A DNA stretch of 64,000 nt from positions 930,001 through 994,000 of the forward strand of contig NZ_JAEKMH010000001.1 of assembly GCF_016411825.1 (NCBI RefSeq), given 5' to 3'. The translations under genes and the position numbers were made by a program. Positions 16,605-25,942 of this stretch are shown piece by piece; the first letter of the stretch is position 1; each line of letters starts with the position of its first letter. A model generated the notes under the pieces. It was given only the letters and a program-made list of their open reading frames with translations, was not told the origin of the DNA and ran no database searches. This DNA is from Devosia sediminis (GTDB lineage: Bacteria > Pseudomonadota > Alphaproteobacteria > Rhizobiales > Devosiaceae).

Positions 16605-17255
16605 TTAGTTGCGGCCGCCGTCGATGACAGCCAGGTGCGCATAGCGGCGCGCGGTCCGGCCATAGACGGTGGTCGGCAGGCCCGCAGGCGAAGCCGGCGC
16701 GAAATCGACGTCGTTGACGACGCTGGCCAGCACTTCGCGGGTGGTTTCCTCGGCAGAGATTTCGTCGGGCCAGATCAGACGCAGGCCGGTGATCCGCTGT
16801 TCGAGCACCGGCTGAACGCCCAGCCAGTAGGGCTCGTCCAGCGCCGACATGGCGCCGAGGATACGCGTATGGGTGGAGCCGTTGTGACGCAGCGGCATCA
16901 GAATGGTCTCGAAGGTGACCTTGGTCTGGAGCGCGGTGGTGCCCTGGAACGTTACCAGCGCAACGGCATGGTCCTCGGTGACGGCGCGGAGCAGGGTCTC
17001 CATGGCGTCGCTGTCGCGGTCGTGCCAGAGCGCCGAGAAGGAGCGGCCCTTCAGTTCGCGGCAATAGCTGGTGCAGAGGTGCGAGCCGGCGAGGCGGAAG
17101 GAGAATTTGTCGTCGCCGTCGAGCTCGAGGATGAAGGTATTGGCCAGGGCTTCGCGGATGCGGGTCGGGTCGATGTCGCGGCGATCGGGCGCGCTGCGGG
17201 AGCCACGAATCGTGTTCCAATAGCCATAAAGGGTCTTCGTGCTCGGCATCTGCAT
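16605..17255 (-). CDS. PAS_5 domain protein
   Basis: A 216-residue protein with one PAS-like domain of the PAS_5 (PF07310) type. It opens with TKTLYGYWNTIRGSR, continues with RDIDPTRIREALANTFILEL and AGSHLCTSYCRELKGRSF, and ends the conserved part at ITGLRLIW. PAS_5 proteins are common in Hyphomicrobiales and have no known output domain; they may sense small ligands or membrane state. The start is ATG 17255 or ATG 17249; the longer frame from 17342 is not conserved in pattern. It lies just upstream of the PilZ gene on the same strand. Confidence 0.82.
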   Translation of the reverse strand: MQMPSTKTLYGYWNTIRGSRSAPDRRDIDPTRIREALANTFILELDGDDKFSFRLAGSHLCTSYCRELKGRSFSALWHDRDSDAMETLLRAVTEDHAVALVTFQGTTALQTKVTFETILMPLRHNGSTHTRILGAMSALDEPYWLGVQPVLEQRITGLRLIWPDEISAEETTREVLASVVNDVDFAPASPAGLPTTVYGRTARRYAHLAVIDGGRN

Positions 17256-17434
17256 CGTTCGGGGTCCGCATCTGGAATCGAGTAGGGGTCCCGCGATGGG
17301 GCCCGCCGCGTCCTGACAATTGCAAAATGCGGGCGCAAACACCCGCTTAAAGAAGAGTTAAGGTTAACGCCTGTGGCCAAATGTGGAAAAGCTGACGCAG
17401 GTCCATGCCGGGCCGAGGATTGGGGTCGATAGAC

Positions 17435-18169
17435 ATGACGGAAGTGCCTCAAACGCCCGATCTGCCGGAGCCTCCGAAGCGGGAGCCGATCCTGCTGCTG
17501 CCGGTTCCGATCATGGCGCTGGCCGGCGTGCTGGTGACCATTCACCTGGCGTCAACCCTGATCCTTAACCCGGACGCCCAGTATGAGCTGCTGTTCTGGT
17601 TCGCGTTCCTGCCGTACCGGATCGTGGTGGCGGGTGTGGATCCGAGCCTTGCCGTACCCCTGATCTGGACGCCGTTCTCGCATGCCTTCCTGCACGCGGG
17701 CTGGGACCATCTGCTGGTCAATCTGGCCTGGATGGTGATTTTCGCGACCCCGGTCGTGCGCCGCTATGGGGGCGGGCCGATGCTGGCGCTGTTTCTGCTC
17801 TCGGCGGCCGGTGGCGCGGCGATGTTCGCGGCAACCACGCTCCATAGCGAAATCTACCTGATCGGCGCCTCGGGCGGGGTGGCGGGGCTCACGGGCGCGG
17901 CAATCCGCTTCATCTTCCAGCCGGTGCTTATCGGCCAGAACCCGGAAACCGGCGAGCGAATCGTGCTCGGGCGGCGCCTGGCCAGCATCGGCCAAGTGTT
18001 CGCCAATCCACGCTCGCGCTGGTTCACGCTGATCTGGCTGGTGCTCAATGCCGCCGTGCCGCTGGTGCCGCTGCTGACCGGCTCTGACCTTGCCATTGCC
18101 TGGCAGGCGCATCTGGGCGGCTTTGCCACCGGCTTCCTCTTGGTGGGGCTATTCGAACGGAAGGTTTAG
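17435..18169 (+). CDS. Rhomboid family intramembrane serine protease
   Basis: A 244-residue membrane protein with six to seven helices. The rhomboid active site is visible: [14 protein letters not shown] in helix 2, the nucleophile Ser in [10 protein letters not shown], and the general base His in [12 protein letters not shown] near the C-terminus. Rhomboids cut transmembrane segments; the substrate is unknown. The N-terminus is proline-rich and cytoplasmic. ATG 17435 is the likely start; ATG 17405 is in frame. The stop codon overlaps the convergent hisI stop by three bases. Confidence 0.9.
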   Translation: MTEVPQTPDLPEPPKREPILLLPVPIMALAGVLVTIHLASTLILNPDAQYELLFWFAFLPYRIVVAGVDPSLAVPLIWTPFSHAFLHAGWDHLLVNLAWMVIFATPVVRRYGGGPMLALFLLSAAGGAAMFAATTLHSEIYLIGASGGVAGLTGAAIRFIFQPVLIGQNPETGERIVLGRRLASIGQVFANPRSRWFTLIWLVLNAAVPLVPLLTGSDLAIAWQAHLGGFATGFLLVGLFERKV

Positions 18170-18648
18170 TGGCCGTAGACGGCCTTGGGGTCGAAGAGAC
18201 GGGGCAGGCCGGTATCTTCGAGGCTGGCTTGACCGTTCTCGACGACCACACGTCGATAGAAGCAGGATTTGCGTCCTGTGTGACAGGCGGCGCCGCGGCC
18301 GGTCTGCCGGACGGTCATGACGATGCAGTCCTGGTCGCAATCGGTGCGCAACTCGACCACTTCCTGCAATTCGCCCGAGGTTTCGCCCTTCTTCCAGATG
18401 GCCTTGCGAGAGCGCGACCAGTAATGCGCGATGCCGGTTTCGAGCGTCAGCGACAGGGTTTCGGCATTCATATGCGCGACCATCAGTACCGTATCGGTCT
18501 CAGCCTCGAGGGTTACGACGGTGATGAGTCCGTGGGCGTCGAAGCGCGGCGCAAAGGCGGTACCTTCCTCGACGGTGTCGTGGTCCAGCGCTTTGGGATC
18601 GGCAAAGGTGAGGGGCATGGAAGGGCCTGCGGTCTTGGAACTGGTCAT
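18166..18648 (-). CDS. hisI: Phosphoribosyl-AMP cyclohydrolase
   Basis: A 160-residue enzyme of the third step of histidine synthesis, opening the adenine ring of PR-AMP. The metal and catalytic motifs are intact: [29 protein letters not shown] and [14 protein letters not shown]. It is the HisI domain alone, without the HisE pyrophosphohydrolase half, as is usual in alphaproteobacteria. ATG 18648 and ATG 18618 are possible starts. The order hisI - folE - NifU-like - yidD is recurrent in this lineage; here an AraC-type regulator is inserted between hisI and folE. Confidence 0.95.
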   Translation of the reverse strand: MTSSKTAGPSMPLTFADPKALDHDTVEEGTAFAPRFDAHGLITVVTLEAETDTVLMVAHMNAETLSLTLETGIAHYWSRSRKAIWKKGETSGELQEVVELRTDCDQDCIVMTVRQTGRGAACHTGRKSCFYRRVVVENGQASLEDTGLPRLFDPKAVYGH

Positions 18649-18701
18649 CCATAGGCCGGGAGGGCCACCCGGACAAGCCGGGCGGCGAATGTCGCGAGAG
18701 G

Positions 18702-19538
18702 TCAGGGCGCGAGGCCGTACCAGATCTCGATATCTCCGGTGCCGGTGCGGCCATCGAAGCGCGGGCCATAGTATTCGATGAAGCTATGGACAGCTTCGCT
18801 CGGCTCGTAGCCTTTGGCGGTCAGCCACTGCTCGGCGGCGCCGATGGTCTGGCGGATGGCGGACACGTGGCCCGCATGGGTGAAGCGAGCCCAGCGCAGG
18901 GGAGGCACCGTCACCGCCGTGAGTTCAGGTGGGACGTCGATGCCGGCGCGGGTTTCCACGGCGACGAAGTAGTCGAACATGCCATCGGCGGTAATCTCGC
19001 CGACAAGGCCATAGGCGGCGCCTTCGATGGCGCCATCGACATTGCCGATATAGGGCTGGAAACGGCGCCATTGCTCGGGAATGCCGACAGGCATGCTCAT
19101 CTTGTGTCGCTCGGCAATGCCGGCGAAGTGCAGTGCCGGCCGGTTTTCGAAGCGGGGCGGCGCTACGGTGGCGGAGGTTTCGGTGTCCATTCTGAGAGGC
19201 TCCACGAGGTCTAGTCCTTCGAGACTGCGCCGATCACGGACCATTTGCGGGGTTAGCCCGAAATGATCGCGAAAGGCGCGGGTGAATGCCTCATGCGAGC
19301 CGTAGCCGCTCTCCAACGCCACCGAGAGAATGTCGGGGGCGCCGCCGGCGAGGAGGCGTGCCGCCTCGCTCAAGCGTCTCGCCCGCAGGTATCCGGTCAC
19401 GGAATGACCGGTGACGAGCGGGAAAATGCGGGAAAGGTAGCTCTTGGACCGGCCGGTCACCGAGGAAAGTTCTTCGAGGTCCAGCGGCTCGCGCGAGCGG
19501 CTTTCAAGGACCCAGAGCATTTCAGCGATGACAGACAT
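18702..19538 (-). CDS. AraC-family regulator with effector-binding domain
   Basis: A 278-residue regulator. Residues 5-105 carry two helix-turn-helix motifs ([21 protein letters not shown] and [20 protein letters not shown]). Residues 130-278 form a GyrI-like effector-binding domain ([12 protein letters not shown] to [11 protein letters not shown]). This domain order, DNA binding first, is that of SoxS/Rob-type regulators, which respond to small organic ligands. The target is unknown. The divergent upstream region holds only a palindromic repeat; self-regulation or control of folE is possible but not shown. Confidence 0.9.
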   Translation of the reverse strand: MSVIAEMLWVLESRSREPLDLEELSSVTGRSKSYLSRIFPLVTGHSVTGYLRARRLSEAARLLAGGAPDILSVALESGYGSHEAFTRAFRDHFGLTPQMVRDRRSLEGLDLVEPLRMDTETSATVAPPRFENRPALHFAGIAERHKMSMPVGIPEQWRRFQPYIGNVDGAIEGAAYGLVGEITADGMFDYFVAVETRAGIDVPPELTAVTVPPLRWARFTHAGHVSAIRQTIGAAEQWLTAKGYEPSEAVHSFIEYYGPRFDGRTGTGDIEIWYGLAP

Positions 19539-19653
19539 GACACGAACCCGCGTTGAGGCAGGTAGTCTATGTCATGTTCGCGACGAGCGCATTTGATCGC
19601 GCTTGTCATAGGCAGGACGGTTGTGTTCAGCCCGCTAGGCACCGGAAAGGTGG

Positions 19654-19676
19654 ATTGCCCGGTCGAGCCGGGCAAT
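19654..19676. repeat. Palindromic intergenic repeat
   Basis: ATTGCCCGG (19654-19662), loop TCGAG, then its perfect complement (19668-19676). This is typical of dispersed hairpin repeats of Hyphomicrobiales genomes. It sits in the 184-base gap between the AraC-type gene and the 3' end of folE, where no gene is seen. Confidence 0.6.
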
Positions 19677-19722
19677 GACGGCGAGGAGAATTCGGCGCGC
19701 CGCTTGACGCCGGGAGTTCCGC

Positions 19723-20346
19723 CTAGCGATGGCCCACCATGGCGAAGAAACGGTCCTGTTCGACGCGGTCTTCGGCGAATACGCCGGTGAAGCGGTGGGT
19801 GACGGTCTTGACGTCGTGGGCGCGCACGCCGCGCATGGTCATGCACATATGCTCGGCTTCCAGCATCACGGCGGCGCCGCGGGGGCCGAGGTTTTCGTTG
19901 ATGGCGTCGATGATCTGCGCCGTCATGGTTTCCTGGGTCTGGAGACGCCGAGCAAAGACCTCCACGAGACGGGCGAGCTTGGAGAGGCCGACGACGCCAT
20001 CATGAGGCAGATAGGCAATATGGGCCTGGCCAAAGAAAGGCACCATGTGGTGCTCGCAGTGAGCATAGAAAGGAATGCCTTTTACAAGGACCAGGTCGTC
20101 ATAGCCGCCGACTTCCTTGAAGGTCTTGGACAAGACCTCGCCAGCGTCCTGGCCGTAGCCGGCGAAAAGCTCGCCATAGGCCTTGGCAACGCGTGCGGGC
20201 GTTTCCAGCAGCCCTTCGCGGGCCGGATCGTCGCCGGCCCAGGCAATCAGCGTGCGGACGGCGGCCTCGGCCTCTTCCCGGCTCGGGCGGGTCACGGGGG
20301 CGCTGGCGACAGGTGGTGTCGTCAGTGACTTAACGCGTGCATCCAT
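19723..20346 (-). CDS. folE: GTP cyclohydrolase I
   Basis: A 207-residue enzyme that converts GTP to 7,8-dihydroneopterin triphosphate, the first step of folate synthesis. Zinc-binding and catalytic residues are in [14 protein letters not shown]; the second zinc Cys is in [13 protein letters not shown]. The conserved [23 protein letters not shown] is intact. The first 25 residues are a variable extension. It is divergent from the NifU-like gene, with 152 bases between them. Confidence 0.96.
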   Translation of the reverse strand: MDARVKSLTTPPVASAPVTRPSREEAEAAVRTLIAWAGDDPAREGLLETPARVAKAYGELFAGYGQDAGEVLSKTFKEVGGYDDLVLVKGIPFYAHCEHHMVPFFGQAHIAYLPHDGVVGLSKLARLVEVFARRLQTQETMTAQIIDAINENLGPRGAAVMLEAEHMCMTMRGVRAHDVKTVTHRFTGVFAEDRVEQDRFFAMVGHR

Positions 20347-20498
20347 TTGGGTCCGGCTCCTTGCATGGCGACAACCATCATATACGCGACGAACGGCGCG
20401 TCAGATTTCGACAGGAGCACAAACTCCTGACAGTCGGATGGAGACCTCCTATATAGAAGCGGAACGAGACCGGAACAAGAAACAGATTTGTCGCGATC

Positions 20499-20951
20499 AT
20501 GGACCTGAGCGATCTCTATTCCGAAAAGATCCTGGACCTGGCGGGAAATGCCCGGCAGCCGCCCAGGCTCGCCGCGCCAGATGCGACGGCTCGCAAAGTC
20601 AGCCGGGTCTGCGGTTCGGTCATCGAGGTGGATGTCGTCGTGCGCGACGGGATCATCGCCGGCTATGGCCATGACCTTTCAGCCTGCGCGTTGGGCCAGA
20701 CGTCGGCGGCGGTAGTGGCGCGGGAGATTGTCGGCACGCCGATCGCGGAGTTGATGGGCGTCAGGCAGGCCATGCACGACATGCTCAAAGCCAATGGTGC
20801 GCCTCCGACGGGGAAGTGGAGCGACTTGCGCTATCTCGAGCCGGTGCGGGATTATCCCAATCGGCATGTATCGACGCTGCTGGTCTTCGATGCCGTGGCG
20901 GCGGCGCTCGAAAAGCTCGAGTCTTCTCAACCGGTTGCAGCGTCGCGGTGA
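20499..20951 (+). CDS. NifU/IscU-like iron-sulfur scaffold protein
   Basis: A 150-residue protein of the SufU/IscU N-terminal fold. Two of the three cluster-ligand Cys positions are present (SRVCGSVIEVD and HDLSACALGQTSAAV). At the third, where IscU has a Cys before a Leu-rich helix, this protein reads YPNRHVSTLLVFDAV, so the Cys is absent. It may be a non-canonical scaffold, or a zinc or regulatory relative. The stop codon overlaps the yidD start (TGATG), so the two are translationally coupled. Next to folE and thrS this gene is a recurrent neighbour in Hyphomicrobiales. Confidence 0.85.
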   Translation: MDLSDLYSEKILDLAGNARQPPRLAAPDATARKVSRVCGSVIEVDVVVRDGIIAGYGHDLSACALGQTSAAVVAREIVGTPIAELMGVRQAMHDMLKANGAPPTGKWSDLRYLEPVRDYPNRHVSTLLVFDAVAAALEKLESSQPVAASR

Positions 20952-21283
20952 TGCAGAGAGTCATCGACGTCCTGTGGAAGGCGATCGACCTGCCGTTCAA
21001 GGTGGCAGCGATTTTCCTCATTACGCTCTATCGCTACACGCTCTCGGCTTTTACCGGCCGAAGCTGCCGGCATCTGCCGACATGTTCGGAATTCACGCGC
21101 GATTCGATCTGGAGGTTCGGCTTCTGGCCGGGCGGCTGGATGGGCCTGGCGCGGATCTGGCGGTGCCGTCCCGGCGGTACGCATGGCTATGACCCGGTGC
21201 CGGAAGCGTTGCCGGCCGAAGGGCGTTGGTATCTGCCCTGGCGCTATGGCCGGTGGAGGGGAGACGTGCATGACCACGCTTAA
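20951..21283 (+). CDS. yidD: Membrane protein insertion efficiency factor YidD
   Basis: A 110-residue protein. The conserved core is LITLYRYTLSAFTGRSC, then CRHLPTCSEFTRDS with its paired Cys, then RIWRCRPGG and GYDPVPE. YidD supports YidC in inserting inner-membrane proteins. The N-terminus contains an amphipathic helix that contacts the membrane. ATG 20951 overlaps the upstream stop in TGATG. The C-terminus is longer than in Escherichia coli (about 85 residues) and overlaps the next gene by 14 bases. Confidence 0.93.
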   Translation: MQRVIDVLWKAIDLPFKVAAIFLITLYRYTLSAFTGRSCRHLPTCSEFTRDSIWRFGFWPGGWMGLARIWRCRPGGTHGYDPVPEALPAEGRWYLPWRYGRWRGDVHDHA

Positions 21284-21671
21284 GGGAAGCTGCCTCTGCG
21301 GCGCGGTGGCCTACGAGGTCGAGGACGACTTTGCGGCCGCATTCTACTGCCATTGCTCGCGCTGCCGGCGGGCGACGGGCTCGGCCTTCAAGCCGATGGC
21401 CTCGATCAAGACCGGCAAGCTGGCGCTGACTGAGGGCAGGGAGCAGGTGCTGATTTACGGGACGCCGCCGGGCTCGCATGACGTGCATTGCGGTCGCTGC
21501 GGCTCGTTCCTGTATTCGGTGATTGCGGAAAACGGCAACACGCATGTGGCGATGGGGACGCTCATCGATAGCCCTTCGGTGCGGCCCTCGTTCCACATGT
21601 TCGTGGCTTCCAAGGCGGACTGGTACGAGATCAACGACGACCTGCCTCAGTATGAGGGTCTGCCCGGCTGA
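21270..21671 (+). CDS. GFA family (glutathione-dependent formaldehyde-activating-like) protein
   Basis: A 133-residue zinc protein with the family Cys pattern: CLCGAVAYEV near residue 8, CHCSRCRRATGS at about 26-37, and HCGRCGS at about 73-79. The family name comes from Gfa, proposed to join formaldehyde to glutathione; most members have no known activity. ATG 21270 has GGAGGGGAG just upstream, inside yidD. It ends a three-gene run with the scaffold gene and yidD. Confidence 0.9.
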   Translation: MTTLKGSCLCGAVAYEVEDDFAAAFYCHCSRCRRATGSAFKPMASIKTGKLALTEGREQVLIYGTPPGSHDVHCGRCGSFLYSVIAENGNTHVAMGTLIDSPSVRPSFHMFVASKADWYEINDDLPQYEGLPG

Positions 21672-21827
21672 AGGCCGCCGACCAACCACTGTCTGTCACC
21701 CCAGCCTACGGCGGACTGACCGCCGAGTTTTTGAGGGGTTTGGCTGGCACAGCCGAGAAATCATGATAGACAGACCGCCTCATTTGCATTTGCGCGAATG
21801 CGAAACCTCAATTTCTGGAGACTCAAA

Positions 21828-23795
21828 ATGTCGATCAAGGTGACGTTCCCCGATGGTGCTGCTCGCGACTATTCGCGCGGCACTACCGGCACCGAGATCG
21901 TGGAGGGCATCTCCAAGTCGCTGGCCAAGAAGACGGTGGCGATGAAGTGGAACGGCGTGCTGTCGGACCTGTCCGATGCGCTGGAGGCCGACGGTTCGAT
22001 CGAATTCGTGACGCGCGACAGCGGCTCGAAGGACGTGCTGGAGCTGATCCGGCACGATGCCGCACACGTGCTGGCCGAGGCGGTGCAGGAACTCTGGCCC
22101 GACACGCAGGTGACGATCGGCCCGGTGATCGAGAACGGCTTTTATTACGACTTCTATCGTGAAGCCGGCCCGTTCACGGAAGAAGAGCTGCGCGTCATCG
22201 AAAAGAAGATGAGCGAAATCGTCGAGCGCGGCGCTGCCTTCACCAAGGAAGTGTGGAGCCGCGACCAGGCCAAGGATTTCTTCCGGGCCAAGGGTGAGGA
22301 CTTCAAGGTCGAACTGGTGGACGCCATTCCGGCCGACCAGTCGCTCAAAATGTACAAGCAGGGCCAGTGGATCGACCTTTGCCGCGGCCCGCATATGCGG
22401 ACGGTCAAGGATGTCGGCCAGGCCTTCAAGCTGACCAAGGTGGCGGGCGCCTATTGGCGCGGCGACAGCAATCGCGAAGTGCTGAGCCGCATCTACGGCA
22501 CGGCCTTTGCCACCAAGGAAGAGCTCGACGCCTATCTCACGATGATGGAAGAGGCGGAAAAGCGCGACCATCGCAAGATTGGCCGCGAGATGGACCTGTT
22601 CCACATGCAGGAAGAAGCCCCGGGCCAGGTGTTCTGGCATCCCAAGGGCTGGAGCATCTATGTCGCGCTGCAGGACTATATGCGCCGCAAGCAGCGCGCC
22701 GATGGCTATGTCGAGGTGAACACGCCGCAGGTGGTCAGCCGCAAGCTTTGGGAAGCGTCCGGCCACTGGGACAACTACCAGGAAAACATGTTCATCGTCG
22801 AAGTGGACGAGGAGCATGCCAAGACCAAGACGGTCAACGCGCTCAAGCCGATGAACTGCCCCTGCCATGTGCAGGTGTTCAACCACGGCCTCAAATCCTA
22901 TCGCGATCTGCCGCTCCGCATGGCCGAGTTCGGCTCCTGCAACCGCTACGAACCCTCAGGCGCGTTGCACGGGATCATGCGCGTGCGTGGTTTTACCCAG
23001 GACGACGCGCATATCTTCTGCACGGAAGACCAGATCGAAGCCGAAACCAAGAAGTTCATCGACCTGCTGGCCAGCGTCTATGCCGACCTTGGCTTCGAGG
23101 GCTGGCGCATCAAGCTTTCCACGCGTCCGGAGAAGCGTATCGGCTCTGAGGAAAGCTGGGATCGGGCAGAGGCTGCGCTCGGGAATGCCTGTAACGCGGC
23201 TGGTCACGACTATGTCGTCTTCCCTGGCGAGGGCGCCTTCTATGGTCCCAAGCTGGAATTCGTGCTGACCGATGCGATCGGCCGCGACTGGCAGTGCGGG
23301 ACGCTGCAGGTCGATCCGAACCTGCCCGAACGGCTGGATGCGGAATATGTGGGCGCCGACGGCGGCAAGCACCGGCCGATCATGCTGCATCGTGCGGTGC
23401 TCGGCAGTTTCGAGCGCTTTATCGGTATCCTGATCGAAAACAGCTCGGGCAAGCTGCCGATGTGGCTGGCGCCGACGCAGGTCGTGGTCACGACGATTGT
23501 TTCGGAAGCCGACGAGTATGCCGAAAAGCTGGTGAGCCAGCTCAAGGCTGCCGGCATCCGCGCCGAGATCGACACCAGGAACGAGAAGATCAACTACAAG
23601 GTGCGCGAGCACTCTGTCGGCAAGGTGCCGCTGTTGTTCGTGGTGGGCAAGCGCGAGGCCGAAGAGGGGAATGTGTCGGTGCGCCGTCTGGGCACCGAAG
23701 GCCAGCAGGTTCGTCCATTCATGGACGCCCTTGTCGACCTCATCGCCGAGGCCACGCCGCCGGACCTCAAAACCGTAGCCGGCAAGGCTGCCTGA
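21828..23795 (+). CDS. thrS: Threonine-tRNA ligase
   Basis: A 655-residue class II aminoacyl-tRNA synthetase. In order: TGS domain ([18 protein letters not shown]), the editing domain with [11 protein letters not shown] and the Cys/His zinc-like set, the catalytic core with motif 2 ([15 protein letters not shown]), the zinc-binding [11 protein letters not shown], motif 3 near [15 protein letters not shown], and the anticodon-binding domain at the C-terminus ([18 protein letters not shown]). ATG 21828 has CTGGAG 8 bases upstream. No leader such as a T-box is visible in the 156-base gap upstream. Confidence 0.97.
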   Translation: MSIKVTFPDGAARDYSRGTTGTEIVEGISKSLAKKTVAMKWNGVLSDLSDALEADGSIEFVTRDSGSKDVLELIRHDAAHVLAEAVQELWPDTQVTIGPVIENGFYYDFYREAGPFTEEELRVIEKKMSEIVERGAAFTKEVWSRDQAKDFFRAKGEDFKVELVDAIPADQSLKMYKQGQWIDLCRGPHMRTVKDVGQAFKLTKVAGAYWRGDSNREVLSRIYGTAFATKEELDAYLTMMEEAEKRDHRKIGREMDLFHMQEEAPGQVFWHPKGWSIYVALQDYMRRKQRADGYVEVNTPQVVSRKLWEASGHWDNYQENMFIVEVDEEHAKTKTVNALKPMNCPCHVQVFNHGLKSYRDLPLRMAEFGSCNRYEPSGALHGIMRVRGFTQDDAHIFCTEDQIEAETKKFIDLLASVYADLGFEGWRIKLSTRPEKRIGSEESWDRAEAALGNACNAAGHDYVVFPGEGAFYGPKLEFVLTDAIGRDWQCGTLQVDPNLPERLDAEYVGADGGKHRPIMLHRAVLGSFERFIGILIENSSGKLPMWLAPTQVVVTTIVSEADEYAEKLVSQLKAAGIRAEIDTRNEKINYKVREHSVGKVPLLFVVGKREAEEGNVSVRRLGTEGQQVRPFMDALVDLIAEATPPDLKTVAGKAA

Positions 23796-24019
23796 TGCCG
23801 CAGCGTCCGTCCAATCGCGAGATGAAGGCTCTTTATCATCTGGGCGAGGACAATGTCCTCGGCCCGGATGACTTCAAGGATGTCGGCGAAAAGACCTTTG
23901 CCGGCATGCTGAAGAAGAAGTGGATCGAAGAGGCCGGGCCCGGAAAATACCGGACCACGGAAAAAGGCCGCATCATCCACGACGAGGAAGTGTACTTCAC
24001 CGGCCGCTCGAAGCGCTGA
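23795..24019 (+). CDS. Small winged-helix-like protein of unknown function
   Basis: A 74-residue basic protein. It begins [27 protein letters not shown] and ends GRIIHDEEVYFTGRSKR, a compact helix-rich pattern resembling a winged helix. I do not recognise a characterised member. The start overlaps the thrS stop in TGATG, so it is likely translated by coupling, and it is followed 14 bases later by arfB. The three genes appear to form one operon. Confidence 0.7.
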   Translation: MPQRPSNREMKALYHLGEDNVLGPDDFKDVGEKTFAGMLKKKWIEEAGPGKYRTTEKGRIIHDEEVYFTGRSKR

Positions 24020-24033
24020 CCGGGGAGGGTGGC

Positions 24034-24465
24034 ATGGCTGATCCCATCCAGATCACCCGAACCGTCGCGATCGACCCTGCCGAACTCGAGGAAAGCTTCG
24101 TGCGTGGTTCGGGGCCGGGGGGGCAGAACGTCAACAAGGTCGCGAGCGCGGTGCAACTGCGCTTCGATCTTCTCAATTCCCCGAACATTCCCGAGCCGAT
24201 GAAGCGGCGGGTCGCCGCGCTGGCCGGCAGCCGCATGACCAAAGAGGGGGTTATCGTCATCACCTCCAATTCCCATCGCGACCAGCCGCTGAACCGGGCG
24301 GAGGCCCAGGCGCGGCTGGTGGCGCTGCTGCGCGAGGGCGCGCATGTGCCCAAGCCGCGGGTGGCCACGCGGCCGACGCTGGCTTCCAAGAAGCGCCGGC
24401 TCGACGGAAAATCGGTTCGATCCGAAGTCAAGCGGATGCGCGAAAGGCCGGGCGGCGAGGACTGA
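24034..24465 (+). CDS. arfB: Alternative ribosome-rescue factor / aminoacyl-tRNA hydrolase ArfB
   Basis: A 143-residue peptidyl-tRNA hydrolase of the ArfB (YaeJ/ICT1) family. It releases peptides on stalled ribosomes by placing its GGQ motif at the peptidyl-transferase centre. The motif is in RGSGPGGQNVNKVASAV (about 24-40). The C-terminal tail is basic (RRLDGKSVRSEVKRMRERPGG), as needed to enter the mRNA channel. Unlike RF1/RF2 there is no codon-recognition domain. ATG 24034 is preceded by GGGAGGG. Confidence 0.93.
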   Translation: MADPIQITRTVAIDPAELEESFVRGSGPGGQNVNKVASAVQLRFDLLNSPNIPEPMKRRVAALAGSRMTKEGVIVITSNSHRDQPLNRAEAQARLVALLREGAHVPKPRVATRPTLASKKRRLDGKSVRSEVKRMRERPGGED

Positions 24466-24579
24466 GCGCGCCGTATTCATTCAACGGTTTTTGCAAGCCG
24501 CTAGGGTAGGACTTGCAGGCGGCCGAAGATCGACGACATTTGGCCAGGTGAGTGACGCGCGGAAACGGGGACCGGTCCG

Positions 24580-25923
24580 GTGAAGATTGCAGTTGTGGGT
24601 GCGGGTTATGTGGGCCTGGTAACGGGCGTGTGCCTCGCCGATTTCGGGCATGAAGTCGTCTGCATCGACAAGGACGAGGGCCGGATTGCGGCGCTGCGGC
24701 GTGGCGAGGTGCCGATCTTCGAGCCGGGCCTGGTTGAATTGGTAAAATCCAATGTCGAGGGCGGACGGCTGTCGTTTGCCAGTGCACTCGGCCCGGCGGT
24801 CGCGGCGGCCGATGTGGTGTTCATCGCCGTGGGCACGCCAAGCCGGCGGGGCGACGGCCATGCCGACCTGACTCACGTGCATGCGGCGGCCCGTGAGATC
24901 GCAGGAGCCGTATCGGGCTTCACCGTCGTCGCCACCAAGTCGACGGCGCCGGTGGGGACGGGGGACGAGGTGGCGCGCATCATCGGCACGGTCAATCCGG
25001 GCGCCGATGTCGCGGTGGTGTCCAATCCCGAATTCCTGCGCGAAGGCGCCGCCATCGAGGACTTCAAGCGGCCCGATCGCATCGTCATCGGTACGGATGA
25101 CGATCGCGCACGGCAGGTGATGACCGAGGTCTATCGCCCGCTCTACCTCAACCAGGCGCCGCTCTTGTTCACCGACCGACGGACGGCGGAGCTGACCAAG
25201 TATGCCGCCAATGCGTTTCTGGCGATGAAGATCACCTTCATCAACGAGATCGCGGACCTTTGCGAGGCGACGGGCGCCAATGTCCAGGAGGTGGCGCGCG
25301 GCATCGGCCTCGACAACCGCATCGGCGCCAAATTCCTGCATGCCGGGCCGGGTTATGGCGGATCGTGCTTTCCCAAGGACACTACGGCTCTCGTCAAGAT
25401 CGGGCAGGATTTCGGCAGCCCGATGCGGCTGGTGGAAACCACCATCGCAATCAACGACCAGCGCAAGCGGGCCATGGCGCGCAAGGTCATCGCCGCCTGC
25501 GGGGGTGATGTGCGGGGCCGGACGATCGGTGTGCTCGGACTGACGTTCAAGCCCAACACCGACGACATGCGCGAGGCGCCGTCGCTCGATATCATCCGCG
25601 GTCTGCAGGACCGGGGGGCGCGGATCGTGGCTTTCGATCCGCAGGGCATGACCGCGGCGAGCGCGCTGCTGGAGGATGTCCGCTTTGCCGAGAATGCCTA
25701 TGACGTCGCGGTGGGCGCGGATGCTGTGGTGCTGATCACCGAGTGGAACGAGTTCCGCTCGCTCGACCTCGCGCGGCTCAAGACGCTGATGGCGGCCCCG
25801 CTGTTTGTCGACCTGCGCAATGTCTACCGGCCGCACGAAATGCGGCGGCAAGGCTTCAACTATGTCAGTATCGGACGATCCGGCGCGGGCCAGGGCGACC
25901 TGGCCAGCGATGCGGCGGAATGA
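24580..25923 (+). CDS. UDP-glucose 6-dehydrogenase
   Basis: A 447-residue enzyme that oxidises UDP-glucose twice to UDP-glucuronate using NAD+. The N-terminal motif is GAGYVGLVTG (7-16). The catalytic Cys263 lies in GYGGSCFPKDT, the conserved Lys in ELTKYAANAFLAMKITF, and the C-terminal UDP-binding domain in GLTFKPNTDDMREAPS. The start is GTG 24580, the only sensible one. It is followed by an epimerase gene overlapping or abutting it, giving UDP-glucuronate and UDP-galacturonate for surface polysaccharide. In rhizobia this gene is often called rkpK. Confidence 0.95.
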   Translation: MKIAVVGAGYVGLVTGVCLADFGHEVVCIDKDEGRIAALRRGEVPIFEPGLVELVKSNVEGGRLSFASALGPAVAAADVVFIAVGTPSRRGDGHADLTHVHAAAREIAGAVSGFTVVATKSTAPVGTGDEVARIIGTVNPGADVAVVSNPEFLREGAAIEDFKRPDRIVIGTDDDRARQVMTEVYRPLYLNQAPLLFTDRRTAELTKYAANAFLAMKITFINEIADLCEATGANVQEVARGIGLDNRIGAKFLHAGPGYGGSCFPKDTTALVKIGQDFGSPMRLVETTIAINDQRKRAMARKVIAACGGDVRGRTIGVLGLTFKPNTDDMREAPSLDIIRGLQDRGARIVAFDPQGMTAASALLEDVRFAENAYDVAVGADAVVLITEWNEFRSLDLARLKTLMAAPLFVDLRNVYRPHEMRRQGFNYVSIGRSGAGQGDLASDAAE

Positions 25924-25942
25924 GACAGCGGAGCAGGTCGTC

